Below are positions 15,520 through 23,557 of a stretch of 36,880 bases of DNA, one piece after another. The notes under the pieces are model-generated. The model was not told where the DNA came from and did no database searches. It worked only from the letters and a program-made list of their open reading frames with translations. Each line of letters begins with the position of its first letter. The first letter of the stretch is position 1. This DNA comes from AP-16 sp036395835 (GTDB lineage: Bacteria > Pseudomonadota > Alphaproteobacteria > Rhizobiales > Xanthobacteraceae), in assembly GCA_036395835.1 (NCBI GenBank), contig DASWCW010000151.1, forward strand, positions 1-36,880. Reading direction: 5' to 3'. The translations under genes were made by a program, and so were the position numbers.

Positions 15520-16608
15520 CTAGATCCGCGTACCGGTGCGAAGCATAAAGCTGTCGTATGTGTATTCGGCGACCCGCCACCACAAATATTCCTCGTTGCG
15601 GAAGGCGATGAGGGATTCGTAGATCTTCTTGAAGTCCGGATTGGCAGCCGCGGTCTCGGTATTCACTTCGGTCGAAGCCTTCAGACTGGCTTCCATGATC
15701 TGCTGACTGAACGGTCGCAGCTGCGTGCCCGCGGCCACTAGACGCCGCAGCGCTGCCGGGTTGCGGGCGTCGTATTTGGCCTGCACGTCCATATTGACGT
15801 AGCCGGCCGCCGCGGTGACGATCGCCTGGTAGTTCTTCGGCAGCTCGGCCCATTTCGTGGTGTTGACGAAGAAGTGCAGGGCGGTGGCGCCTTCCCACCA
15901 TCCGGGGTAGTAGTAGTATTTGGCGACCTTGTAGAACCCGAGCTTCTCGTCGTCGTAGGGGCCGACCCATTCGGCAGCATCGATCGTACCCTTCTCCAGC
16001 GCTGGGTAAATGTCGCCGCCGGCGATCTGCTGCGGCACGCCGCCGAGTTTCTGGATGGTTTTGCCGGCCCATCCGCCAATGCGGTACTTGAGGCCGCTGA
16101 GATCCGCCACCTCGTTGATCTCCTTGCGGAACCAACCGCCCATCTGCGCCCCGGTGTTGCCGCCCGCAAGGCCGTGGATATTGAACTTCTTCCCGAACTC
16201 GTTGAGCAGCTTCATGCCGTCGCCATCCTGGAACCAGGCGTTCTGCTGGCGCGCGTTGGGGCCGAACGGCAGCGAGCAGTAGAGCGCGAAGGTCGGATCC
16301 TTGCCGATGAAATAGTAGGCGGCCGTATGGCACATCTCCACCGTGCTGTTACCCACGGCATCGACCGCCTGGAATGGAGGAACGATCTCGCCCGCCGCGA
16401 ACGCCTGGATCTGAAACTTGCCGTCGGTCGCCTCCGCGACGAATTTCGACAAAGTTTCGGCTGCACCGTACGCCGTGTCGAGCGATTTCGGGAAGCTCGA
16501 CGTGCACCGCCACTTGAGTTCCGGCATGGATTGCGCAATCGCCGGCTTGGCAATCGCCGCGGCGGCAAACCCGGCGCCTGCCGCCTTGAGTACATCACGA
16601 CGTTTCAT
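15520..16608 (-). CDS. takP: TRAP transporter substrate-binding protein, TakP-like (copy 3)
   Basis: 362 residues starting MKRRDVLKAAGAGFAAAAI; GGGAGGAATGAA precedes the ATG at 16608. A much longer open frame continues upstream but has no start signal and overlaps the divergent SDR gene. The signal and first 45 residues are almost identical to copy 2, while the rest differs (for example GKDPTFALYCSLPFGPNAR and FFVNTTKWAELPKNYQA). Ligand-contact regions such as GGDIYPALEKG and VGPYDDEKLGFYKV are unchanged. The 176 bases between it and copy 2 hold only short hairpins. It is divergent from the SDR gene, with about 207 bases for two promoters. Confidence 0.92.
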   Translation of the reverse strand: MKRRDVLKAAGAGFAAAAIAKPAIAQSMPELKWRCTSSFPKSLDTAYGAAETLSKFVAEATDGKFQIQAFAAGEIVPPFQAVDAVGNSTVEMCHTAAYYFIGKDPTFALYCSLPFGPNARQQNAWFQDGDGMKLLNEFGKKFNIHGLAGGNTGAQMGGWFRKEINEVADLSGLKYRIGGWAGKTIQKLGGVPQQIAGGDIYPALEKGTIDAAEWVGPYDDEKLGFYKVAKYYYYPGWWEGATALHFFVNTTKWAELPKNYQAIVTAAAGYVNMDVQAKYDARNPAALRRLVAAGTQLRPFSQQIMEASLKASTEVNTETAAANPDFKKIYESLIAFRNEEYLWWRVAEYTYDSFMLRTGTRI

Positions 16609-16815
16609 TTCATTCCTCCCGTTTTTGGACATGCCCGCGGGCGCGTCTTGCTGGCGCTTGTTTGCCACGAATGAATACCAGCGGCAACCCCGGCTCGGGG
16701 CAGCGCAGAGCAAAACTGGTCGGCCACGGGCGCAGCACATGCGGCGCGGTTGCGCGGGAGGCGGAGGGTATCGGACAATCGGGCGCGAGCAGGACGGGTC
16801 GGGGGAAACGCAGTC

Positions 16816-17712
16816 ATGACCAGATTGTGCGAAGGCCGGGTGGCGGTGGTGACCGGAGCCGGACGCGGCATCGGCCGCGAGCACGCGCGCATGCTCGCGG
16901 CCCATGGCGCCAAGGTGGTGGTCAACGATCTCGGCGCTTCCACCGAGGGAACCGGCAAGGATCCCTCCCCGGCTGCCCGGGTCGTCCAGGAGATCCGCGC
17001 GGCCGGCGGCGAGGCGCTCGCCAATGGCGACGACATCAGCGACTGGAACGGCGCCAAGCGGCTCATCGACCAGACGGTCGAGACGTTCGGGCGGCTCGAC
17101 GTGCTGATCAACAACGCCGGCATTCTGCGCGACCGCATGCTCGCCAACATGAGCGAGGCGGAATGGGACGCGGTCATCCGGGTGCACCTGAAGGGCACGT
17201 TCCTGCCCGCCCGCCACGCCGCCGCCTATTGGCGCGATCAGAGCAAGCGCGGCGGGCCGCTCGACGCCCGCCTGATCAACACCTCGTCGAGCTCGGGGCT
17301 GTTCGGCAACGTCGGGCAGACCAACTATGGGGCCGCCAAGGCCGGCGTTGCCGCGTTGACGATCATCGCCGCCCGCGAGCTTAGGCGCTACGGCGTGACC
17401 GCGAACGCCATCATGCCGCATGCGCAGACCCGCATGACCGAGAACCTGCGGACGCTTACGCCGGAGCAGCGCGCCCGGCGCGACGCGCGATGGGTGCCGC
17501 CGATCGTGGTCTGGCTCGCAAGCCAAGAATCCGGGCACGTGACCGGCCGCGTGTTCGAAGTGGGCGGCGGCTTCTTCGCGGTGATGGAGGGCTGGCACCG
17601 CGGCCCGGCCGCCGAGCCGGTCGAGGATCCGGCCGCAGTCGGCCCGATCGTCACCGAACTCACCGCCCGCGCGCGCCGCAACGCCGGAATGGACGGCGAG
17701 GATCTGGATTGA
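16816..17712 (+). CDS. Short-chain dehydrogenase/reductase (MFE hydroxyacyl-CoA-like)
   Basis: 298 residues. The Rossmann motif TGAGRGIG is at 13-20, N-N-A-G at 99-102, the catalytic Ser in the SSSS stretch 157-160, and the Y-G-A-A-K pair Tyr171/Lys175. After the first strand it has VVVNDLGASTEGTG, the longer nucleotide loop of the peroxisomal-type multifunctional enzyme (17beta-HSD4) group, which oxidises 3-hydroxyacyl-CoA. A helical tail rich in A, E and R follows the core. The ATG at 16816 lies after GGGGGAAACGCAGTC. It is the first gene of a plus-strand run with a crotonase and two further metabolic enzymes, consistent with side-chain or branched-acid breakdown. Confidence 0.88.
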   Translation: MTRLCEGRVAVVTGAGRGIGREHARMLAAHGAKVVVNDLGASTEGTGKDPSPAARVVQEIRAAGGEALANGDDISDWNGAKRLIDQTVETFGRLDVLINNAGILRDRMLANMSEAEWDAVIRVHLKGTFLPARHAAAYWRDQSKRGGPLDARLINTSSSSGLFGNVGQTNYGAAKAGVAALTIIAARELRRYGVTANAIMPHAQTRMTENLRTLTPEQRARRDARWVPPIVVWLASQESGHVTGRVFEVGGGFFAVMEGWHRGPAAEPVEDPAAVGPIVTELTARARRNAGMDGEDLD

Positions 17713-17784
17713 ATTGGCATGGCTGCAGCCCGCATGGAGCACGGTAGGATGTATGGGCACCTTGTCTCGACATAGGAGTGCGCA

Positions 17785-18588
17785 ATGCCGCCAACGAATT
17801 CCGCCGGCCCGGTTCTGTGGGACGTCGATCCGCGCGGCGTCGCGAGCGTCGTTCTCAACCGGCCCGAGGTCAACAACGCCTACGACGGCGATCTGATCGA
17901 GGGTCTGCTTGCGGCGATCGAGGCGCTTTCCGGCGCGGATCAGCTGCGCGCGATCGTGATCAAGGGCAATGGCCGGCATTTCCAGGCCGGCGCCGATCTC
18001 AACTGGATCGATGCGGTGCGAAAATCATCGCCGCAGGAGAACATCCGGATTTCGCGGGCGACTGCCGAAGCGGTGCAGCGCCTCAACCTGGCGCCGGTGC
18101 CGACGATCGGCCTCGTGCACGGCGGCTGTTTCGGCGGCGGCACCGGCATCATCGCCGCGTGCGACGTCGTGATCGCGGCCGAGGATGCCGTCTTCTCGAT
18201 CGCGGAAGTGCGGTGGGGACTGACGGCGGCAATCATCCTGCCGCAGCTCGCCGACGCGATCGGAGTACGCCAGCTGCGCCGCTATGCACTGACCGGCGAA
18301 CGGTTCGGCGCGGCGGAAGCGCGGCGGATCGGCCTCGTTCATGAAGTGGCGCCGCGCGCCGGGCTCGAAGCGGCGGGCGAGCGCATGCTCGCTCAGCTGC
18401 TCGAGAACGGCCCCGAGGCGGTCGCCCAGACCAAGGCGCTGGCGCTGCGCTCGGCCTTCGCCGATCTCGACGCGACGGCGTTCGACCAATTGGTCGAGAG
18501 CCATGCGGTCAAGCGCCAATCCGCGGAGGCCGCGGAAGGGCTGGCCTCGTTTGCCGAGAAGCGCCCTGCCCGCTGGAAGCCGACGTAG
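17785..18588 (+). CDS. Enoyl-CoA hydratase/isomerase family protein (crotonase)
   Basis: 267 residues, crotonase fold. The oxyanion-hole segments are clear: NGRHFQAGADLNW near residue 60-70 and HGGCFGGGTGIIAACD near 112-127. The second catalytic acid is kept in SIAEVRWGL, but the first (the Glu of GGGCELA in classical hydratases) is Gly/Thr here. That makes standard hydratase chemistry uncertain; methylglutaconyl-CoA-type hydratase, isomerase or lyase roles are possible. The start ATG 17785 follows AGGAGTGCGCA. It lies 72 bases after the SDR gene, so the two likely act on the same acyl-CoA pathway. Confidence 0.88.
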   Translation: MPPTNSAGPVLWDVDPRGVASVVLNRPEVNNAYDGDLIEGLLAAIEALSGADQLRAIVIKGNGRHFQAGADLNWIDAVRKSSPQENIRISRATAEAVQRLNLAPVPTIGLVHGGCFGGGTGIIAACDVVIAAEDAVFSIAEVRWGLTAAIILPQLADAIGVRQLRRYALTGERFGAAEARRIGLVHEVAPRAGLEAAGERMLAQLLENGPEAVAQTKALALRSAFADLDATAFDQLVESHAVKRQSAEAAEGLASFAEKRPARWKPT

Positions 18589-18675
18589 CCGAGGCTCTTG
18601 ATTCACGCGCTGCCCTCCAACATGCTGCCCTTCGGGCCCGGACCAACGTTGCCGAGCCATTGCCGGGGGCACGCC

Positions 18676-19968
18676 ATGTCCATTGTTTCTCGCCGCGATT
18701 TTCTCATCGGTGCCAGCTCGACCGCGCTCGGGACGGCCGCCGCAGGCCTCTACCATCCCGCGCGCGCCGCCATGCGGCCCGAGGACAAGTTCGATCTCGT
18801 CATCAAGGGCGGTGAAGTGCTCGACCCCAGCCAGACGTTGCGGGCACGGCGCGACATCGGCATCCGCTACGGCCTCATCGAGACGCTCGAAGCCGACATT
18901 CCGGCGAGCCGGGCGCTGCGCACGCTCGACGCCTCCGGCAAGCTGGTGACGCCGGGCCTCGTCGACCTGCATACGCACGTCTATCCGTATGGCTCCGCGA
19001 TCGGCATTCCGGCCGACGAGCTCACGGCGTTTCAATGCACGACGACGTGCGTGTCGGCAGGCGACGCCGGGGCCAACAATTTCGCTGCGTTCCGCCGCTA
19101 CGTGGTGGCGCAGACCCGCACTCGTCTCTACGCCTTCGTGCACATCGCTAATGTGGGGCTCACGCCGTTCCCGGTCGCCGAGCTCTACAACATCGACTTC
19201 GCGCAAGTAGACGCCGCCGCAAAGGCCGTCGCGGAAAATTCCGACATGGTGATCGGCGTCAAGGTCCGCATGTCGGAGAACGTCATCGCCAAGCACGGAT
19301 TGGAGCCGCTGAAGCGGTCGATTGCGGCATGTGAAAAGGCCGGCACCGGTGCCAAGGTGATGTGCCACATCGGCGGAGTGGAGACGGTCGAGCTCATGTC
19401 ACAGATTCTCGACACGTTGCGCCCCGGCGATATCCTCACGCACGCCTATTCCGGCGCGCCGAACCTTGCCAACCAGTTCACCAATATCGTGCAGGACGGG
19501 CGAGTGTTGCCTGCCGCGCTCGCCGCGAAGCAGCGCGGCGTGATCTTCGACGTCGGGCACGGCGGCGGCAGTTTCGATTACACCGTGGCGGAGCCCGCAA
19601 TCGCGCAAGGCTGCCCGCCCGACACGATCTCCTCCGACATCCACGTGTTCTCCGGAAACACGCCCGGTATGCCGTATCTGACCTGGGTGATGAGCAAATT
19701 CCTCGGCCTCGGCTTCACGCTGGAACAGGTCGTGACGATGGCGACGACCAATCCCGCCAAGGTGATCAATCGCATGCCCAAGCTCGGCACCCTGCAGGTC
19801 GGGGCGCCGGCGGATGCCGCGATCCTGGAGCTGGTCGAGGGACCGGTGTCGTTCGTGGATACCAGGAACAACACGCGCAAGGGTCAGACGTACATCAAGC
19901 CGGTGCAGACGGTGACGGCCGGCCTTCCGTTCGGGCGTCCCTATCATTCACCGTTCGCGGTGCGGTAA
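18676..19968 (+). CDS. Amidohydrolase/deacetylase-family metallohydrolase with a Tat signal
   Basis: 430 residues. The N-terminus is a twin-arginine signal (SRRDFLIGASSTALG, then ARAA near 30), unusual for this mostly cytosolic family. Metal-site residues can be placed: His99 and His101 in DLHTHVYPYG, a probable carbamylated Lys196 in GVKVR, His231 in CHIGG, His256 in LTHAYSG and Asp321 in SSDIHVFSGN. The layout matches the dihydroorotase-like amidohydrolase/deacetylase subgroup, whose members cleave cyclic amides or N-acyl compounds. An ATG further upstream (18625) would bury the signal, so I chose 18676. It is followed after 26 bases by the oxidoreductase gene. Confidence 0.87.
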   Translation: MSIVSRRDFLIGASSTALGTAAAGLYHPARAAMRPEDKFDLVIKGGEVLDPSQTLRARRDIGIRYGLIETLEADIPASRALRTLDASGKLVTPGLVDLHTHVYPYGSAIGIPADELTAFQCTTTCVSAGDAGANNFAAFRRYVVAQTRTRLYAFVHIANVGLTPFPVAELYNIDFAQVDAAAKAVAENSDMVIGVKVRMSENVIAKHGLEPLKRSIAACEKAGTGAKVMCHIGGVETVELMSQILDTLRPGDILTHAYSGAPNLANQFTNIVQDGRVLPAALAAKQRGVIFDVGHGGGSFDYTVAEPAIAQGCPPDTISSDIHVFSGNTPGMPYLTWVMSKFLGLGFTLEQVVTMATTNPAKVINRMPKLGTLQVGAPADAAILELVEGPVSFVDTRNNTRKGQTYIKPVQTVTAGLPFGRPYHSPFAVR

Positions 19969-19994
19969 TGGTTCGGTCATCGATCAGGAGACCT

Positions 19995-21065
19995 ATGGAG
20001 CCGATCGAAGTCGCCATCATCGGAACCGGCTGGTGCGGCGGCATTCGCGCCGAGACCTGCGCGGCCAATCCGCTGGTGAAAGCGCTGCACGTCGTCGAGA
20101 CTCGATCGGAGCGTCTCCAGGAAGTCGCGGCCTCGACGCGGGCGAAAACCGCGGTCGCGGATTATCGCAAGCTCCTCGACAACGACGAGATCGCGGCGGT
20201 GTTCGTCAGCACCACGCCGGAGACCACGCATTTCCCGATCGCCCGGGACTGCCTGCTTGCCGGCAAGCACGTCTTTCTCGAAAAACCGATCGCGATCGAA
20301 CTCTCGGAAGCCGACGAGCTGATCGCGCTCGCGCGCGCCGCCGGGCTGAAATTCACCATCGGCTATTCGCAGCGCTTCAATGCGAAATACGCGTACGTGA
20401 AGAAAGCCATTGCCGACGGCACGATCGGCAAGCCGGTGAGCGTGCTGGTCAGCCGCCACATCACCCGCGGGCTCGGCAAGAAGATCAGCGGCCGGGTCAA
20501 GTTGTCGCCGGCCGCGATGGAATCCACCCACGACATCGATTTCGTGCTGTGGTGCCTCAGCCCCGCGAAGCCCGTGCGCGTCTACTCGCAGGTGAATTAC
20601 GGCGCCATGCGCGAGGCGAGCGGCGGCGACGTGCCCGATCTGCAGTGGACAATGGTCACGCTGGATACCGGCGTCTCGTTCGTGGTCGGCGGCGGCTGGA
20701 GCCTGCCGCCCGGTTATCCGAATTTCTCCTCCACCTGGATCGAGGTGGTCGGAACCGATGGCGCAATCATGGTCGACGACACGCATCGCGACGTGATGCT
20801 CAGCACGGTCAAGAACGGCACCATGTTCCCGATGTCGACCATGCCGGGAGAGCCGGTCGGGCACGTCTACGCCGGACCGATGGCGAGCGAGACCGTGCAT
20901 TTTGTCGAGGCGGTCGCGCTCGACCGGCCGGTGCTGGTCGAGCCGGAAGAGGCCAGGCAGGTGATGGAGCTCTGCATGGCCGCCGATCTATCGGCGGAGT
21001 CCAACGAGCCGGTGATGCTGCCGCTCGCTAACAAGCGGCCGACCCGCCTCGCGGCCGGCGCGTGA
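19995..21065 (+). CDS. Gfo/Idh/MocA-family oxidoreductase
   Basis: 356 residues. The N-terminal NAD(P)-binding motif is IIGTGWCG (residues 8-15), and Glu96-Lys97-Pro98 (EKPIA) is the hallmark of the family. A conserved THDIDFVLW stretch near 178 supplies the likely catalytic His. The C-terminal half is the beta-sheet substrate domain. The family oxidises sugars, inositols and related alcohols. AGGAG at 19986-19990 supports the ATG at 19995, although an in-frame ATG at 19968 overlaps the upstream stop. It is the last gene of the plus-strand catabolic run and convergent with the dehydrogenase at 21136. Confidence 0.88.
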   Translation: MEPIEVAIIGTGWCGGIRAETCAANPLVKALHVVETRSERLQEVAASTRAKTAVADYRKLLDNDEIAAVFVSTTPETTHFPIARDCLLAGKHVFLEKPIAIELSEADELIALARAAGLKFTIGYSQRFNAKYAYVKKAIADGTIGKPVSVLVSRHITRGLGKKISGRVKLSPAAMESTHDIDFVLWCLSPAKPVRVYSQVNYGAMREASGGDVPDLQWTMVTLDTGVSFVVGGGWSLPPGYPNFSSTWIEVVGTDGAIMVDDTHRDVMLSTVKNGTMFPMSTMPGEPVGHVYAGPMASETVHFVEAVALDRPVLVEPEEARQVMELCMAADLSAESNEPVMLPLANKRPTRLAAGA

Positions 21066-21135
21066 AGCGATCTTCCGCACTCCGTCGATGTCCGCGTGTG
21101 CATTCGGCCAGCAAGCCAATCGCCGGCGCGTGAGG

Positions 21136-22131
21136 TCAGTCTTTGCGCAGGCGAGCAAGCCGGCTCGCCGCCTCGGCGTTGACGGCGCCGGGCGGAACGC
21201 GGCCGGCGACGAGCTCGGCCACCTGCCGCACCGTATCGAAGGCCTGATGCTCGATCGCTTCCGGCGTGAGACCCGCCGCATGCGGCGTGGCGATCACGTC
21301 GGACCGGCGGGCGAGATCGAGGGACGGCATCTGGTCCGGCGCCCGCCCGACGTCGATCGCGGCGCCGCCGATGCGCCGCTCCTCGAGCGCGTGCGCCAGT
21401 GCCGCCTCGTCGACCAGATTGCCGCGCGACAGATTGATGAAGAACGCACCCGGCTTCATCTGCGCGAATCTCGCGGCGTTAATCAGATTCTCGGTCTCCT
21501 CGGTCGCGACGGCGAGGCATACGACGAAGTCGGATTGGGCGAGCAGCGCGTCCAGCGCCGCCTGGCGGATCCCCGGCGCCGTGACCGTCTGGTACGGATC
21601 GCTGACGATCACCTGCATGCCAAGCGCCTGGCCGATCGGCGCGAGATATCGGCCGATGACGCCATAGCCGATGATCCCGAGGGTCGCACCTTTGAGCTGG
21701 CGTCCGGCGCCGGCCTCCGGACTGCGGCCCTGGCGATAGATGAGGACCGAATCCGAGATGTTGCGCGCGAGATCGACCATGAACCCGATCGCCATTTCGG
21801 CAACCGAGGCGGCAAAACCGGGCGTGGCCCGGGTCACCAAGATGCCCTCGCCGCTCGCCGCCGCCACGTCGACGTTGCGAATGTCGACCGCGCAGCGCAG
21901 GAACGCGACGAGATCGCCCGCTTGGCGAAAGAGAGCCGCCGGCCCCGGCGTCTGGCGGTCCGAGACGATGATCTCGCAGCCGCGCGCCGCTTGCGCGAGC
22001 GCATCGGCGTCGAGAACCCGGCCGGTCGGATTGATGCGGACCTCGGCGTGAGTTTTCAACGCCGCCAGAGCGCGCTCGCCGTAATAGTTTCGCAGCATCT
22101 CCGGGGTGTGGGTGAGAAATACATTGGTCAT
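21136..22131 (-). CDS. D-2-hydroxyacid dehydrogenase-family protein
   Basis: 331 residues. The NAD-binding loop is GYGVIG at 155-160, Arg236 sits in LSRGNLVDE and His284 in TPHAAGLT, two of the three catalytic positions of the family. The third, a Glu five residues after the Asp of the LDV motif (DVxxxE in D-lactate dehydrogenase), is Pro265 in AIDVGRAPDQMP. Asp266 is the nearest acid. The reaction may therefore be altered or use Asp. The enzyme would interconvert 2-oxo and 2-hydroxy acids, a sensible partner for 2-oxo-acid TRAP uptake. The start ATG at 22131 has only weak ribosome-site signals. It is followed by about 70 bases up to the convergent oxidoreductase. Confidence 0.87.
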   Translation of the reverse strand: MTNVFLTHTPEMLRNYYGERALAALKTHAEVRINPTGRVLDADALAQAARGCEIIVSDRQTPGPAALFRQAGDLVAFLRCAVDIRNVDVAAASGEGILVTRATPGFAASVAEMAIGFMVDLARNISDSVLIYRQGRSPEAGAGRQLKGATLGIIGYGVIGRYLAPIGQALGMQVIVSDPYQTVTAPGIRQAALDALLAQSDFVVCLAVATEETENLINAARFAQMKPGAFFINLSRGNLVDEAALAHALEERRIGGAAIDVGRAPDQMPSLDLARRSDVIATPHAAGLTPEAIEHQAFDTVRQVAELVAGRVPPGAVNAEAASRLARLRKD

Positions 22132-22169
22132 CGATCATTGGTACTCCGCGTGTCAGCCGAGCACACCGG

Positions 22170-22424
22170 TTAGTGGATCAAACGATCGTACTCGGCATGT
22201 GTCCCGATCCAAAACCAGAGCATGTCCCCATCGACGTCCAGAGCGAGCGCGCGGTAGCGCTGCCCAACGCGAACGGACCAGAAACGTCCAACCCTCTTGA
22301 AATGCAGGGAAGGATGGCGTGGGTTTTCCTTCAGAATGGCATAGGTCTTGTCGGCGAGCGCACGAATGGGTTCGGGAAGTCTTTGGTATGCATCCCAGAA
22401 TCTGGAGCTTGCAAAGTGCCTCAC
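22170..22424 (-). CDS. Type II toxin, ParE/RelE-like
   Basis: An 84-residue basic protein with the ParE/RelE fold pattern: a helical N-terminus (RFWDAYQRLPEPIRALADKTYAIL), then NPRHPSLHFKRV, then strands WSVRVGQRYRALAL and DMLWFWIGTHAEYDRL. The C-terminal IGTHAEYD stretch is common in this family. RelE-like members cut mRNA at the ribosome, ParE-like members poison gyrase; I cannot tell which applies. The start is a GTG that overlaps the antitoxin stop by four bases (GTGA), so toxin translation depends on the antitoxin. Confidence 0.8.
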   Translation of the reverse strand: MRHFASSRFWDAYQRLPEPIRALADKTYAILKENPRHPSLHFKRVGRFWSVRVGQRYRALALDVDGDMLWFWIGTHAEYDRLIH

Positions 22425-22621
22425 AGCTCGCGAGCGCCGCCCTTGCGAAATTCGGCAAGCGCCTCATCGGCAAGCCCGTCGAGCTTGCCGCTTTGCGCAT
22501 CGCGTTCGATCTTCTCGTCGAAACGGCCCGCATCGAATTTTTCGAACCAAGCGCGAAATTTCGCGAGCTCCTCAGCGCCCAAGCTGGAAACCGCGCGTTT
22601 GATCTCTTCGAACTTGCCCAT
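22421..22621 (-). CDS. Putative antitoxin of the ParE/RelE-like pair
   Basis: 66 residues, acidic and helical throughout: MGKFEEIKRAVSSLGAEEL, then FRAWFEKFDAGRFDEKIERD, then GLADEALAEFRKG. It lies directly upstream of and overlaps the toxin gene, the usual order of type II pairs. I see no clear ribbon-helix-helix or helix-turn-helix domain, so it may neutralise the toxin without strong DNA binding. Its function is inferred mainly from position, size and charge. Confidence 0.72.
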   Translation of the reverse strand: MGKFEEIKRAVSSLGAEELAKFRAWFEKFDAGRFDEKIERDAQSGKLDGLADEALAEFRKGGAREL

Positions 22622-22726
22622 ACTGGAAAACTAGCATGGAGGCCATGGGCCTTACAAATCGGGGCGAACCGCTGCAAATCATCCAAGAGACCGAGACCAC
22701 GAGCTCGGCCGCGACCCGAAGGCAAT

Positions 22727-23557
22727 TCAAATGATCCGGCCGCGCACCCAGGACGTCGCGATGTCGGTCGCGATCACCACCGCGAAAATGACGAGCAGCA
22801 CCAGTCCGACCTGGTCCCAATAGAGGTTCGACAGCGCGGTATCGAGCGCCATGCCGAGCCCGCCGGCGCCGACCAGCCCGAGCACCGCCGATTCGCGCAC
22901 GTTGATGTCCCAGCGAAACAGGGCAATCGACAGGAACGCAGGCTTGACCTGCGGCCAATAGCCTTTCAGCAGAATTGCGATCGGCGGCGCGCCGGCAGCC
23001 CTGAGCGCCTCGATCGGGCCCGGCCGCACCTCCTCGATGGCTTCGGATAAAAACTTGCCGGTGAAGCCGATCGAGTGCACGGCGATCGCGAGCATGCCGG
23101 CGAGCGGCCCCGGCCCGAACACCGCGACGAAGAACAGCGCCCACACCATGGTGTGCACCGAACGCGTCGACACCAGGATGAACTTGCCCAACAGGTTGAG
23201 GGCAATCGAGCCGGTCAGATTGCGGGCGACGAGCAGTGCGACCAGCCCCGCGAGCCCTACGGCGAGCACGGTTCCCAACGTCGCAATGTGCAGCGTCTCG
23301 ATCAACGCCGGATGCACCACTTTGGGATACCACGCCCAGTCGATCGGCCACATGCGCAGAAACAGGTCCGCGGTCTGCTGCGGGGCGTCGTAGAGAAATT
23401 CCGGGATGATCTCGATGGTCCGGAACGACCACATGATCGCCAGCAGCACCGCGAGATAGAACAGCGACCGCAGGATGCGTTCCGGCATCGTGAACCGCTG
23501 CCAGCGGCGCAACGATGCGGCAGCCGGGACGACCGGCGAGGAACCGGCGCCGCTCAT
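22727..23557 (-). CDS. phnE: Phosphonate/phosphite-type ABC permease, second subunit
   Basis: A 276-residue inner-membrane permease with about six hydrophobic segments, the first at about 30-48. The EAA-type loop that contacts the ATPase reads EALRAAGAPPIAILLKGYWP, and the end motif is ESAVLGLVGAGGLG, both typical of PhnE. The ATG at 23557 overlaps the upstream permease stop by four bases. Many PhnE systems use one permease; here two paralogous subunits are coupled and probably form a heterodimer. The last codons lie about 105 bases from the antitoxin gene. Confidence 0.88.
   Translation of the reverse strand: MSGAGSSPVVPAAASLRRWQRFTMPERILRSLFYLAVLLAIMWSFRTIEIIPEFLYDAPQQTADLFLRMWPIDWAWYPKVVHPALIETLHIATLGTVLAVGLAGLVALLVARNLTGSIALNLLGKFILVSTRSVHTMVWALFFVAVFGPGPLAGMLAIAVHSIGFTGKFLSEAIEEVRPGPIEALRAAGAPPIAILLKGYWPQVKPAFLSIALFRWDINVRESAVLGLVGAGGLGMALDTALSNLYWDQVGLVLLVIFAVVIATDIATSWVRGRII

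Noticed and set aside
14258..16608. Recent gene conversion between takP copies 2 and 3
   Set aside because: The first 45 residues are almost identical, but about 13 of the first 128 bases differ, mostly silent changes. This fits purifying selection better than recent conversion.
16609..17979. Upstream extension of takP copy 3 to 819 residues
   Set aside because: The extension runs opposite the SDR gene and past its promoter. A perfect ribosome site and signal peptide mark the start at 16608.
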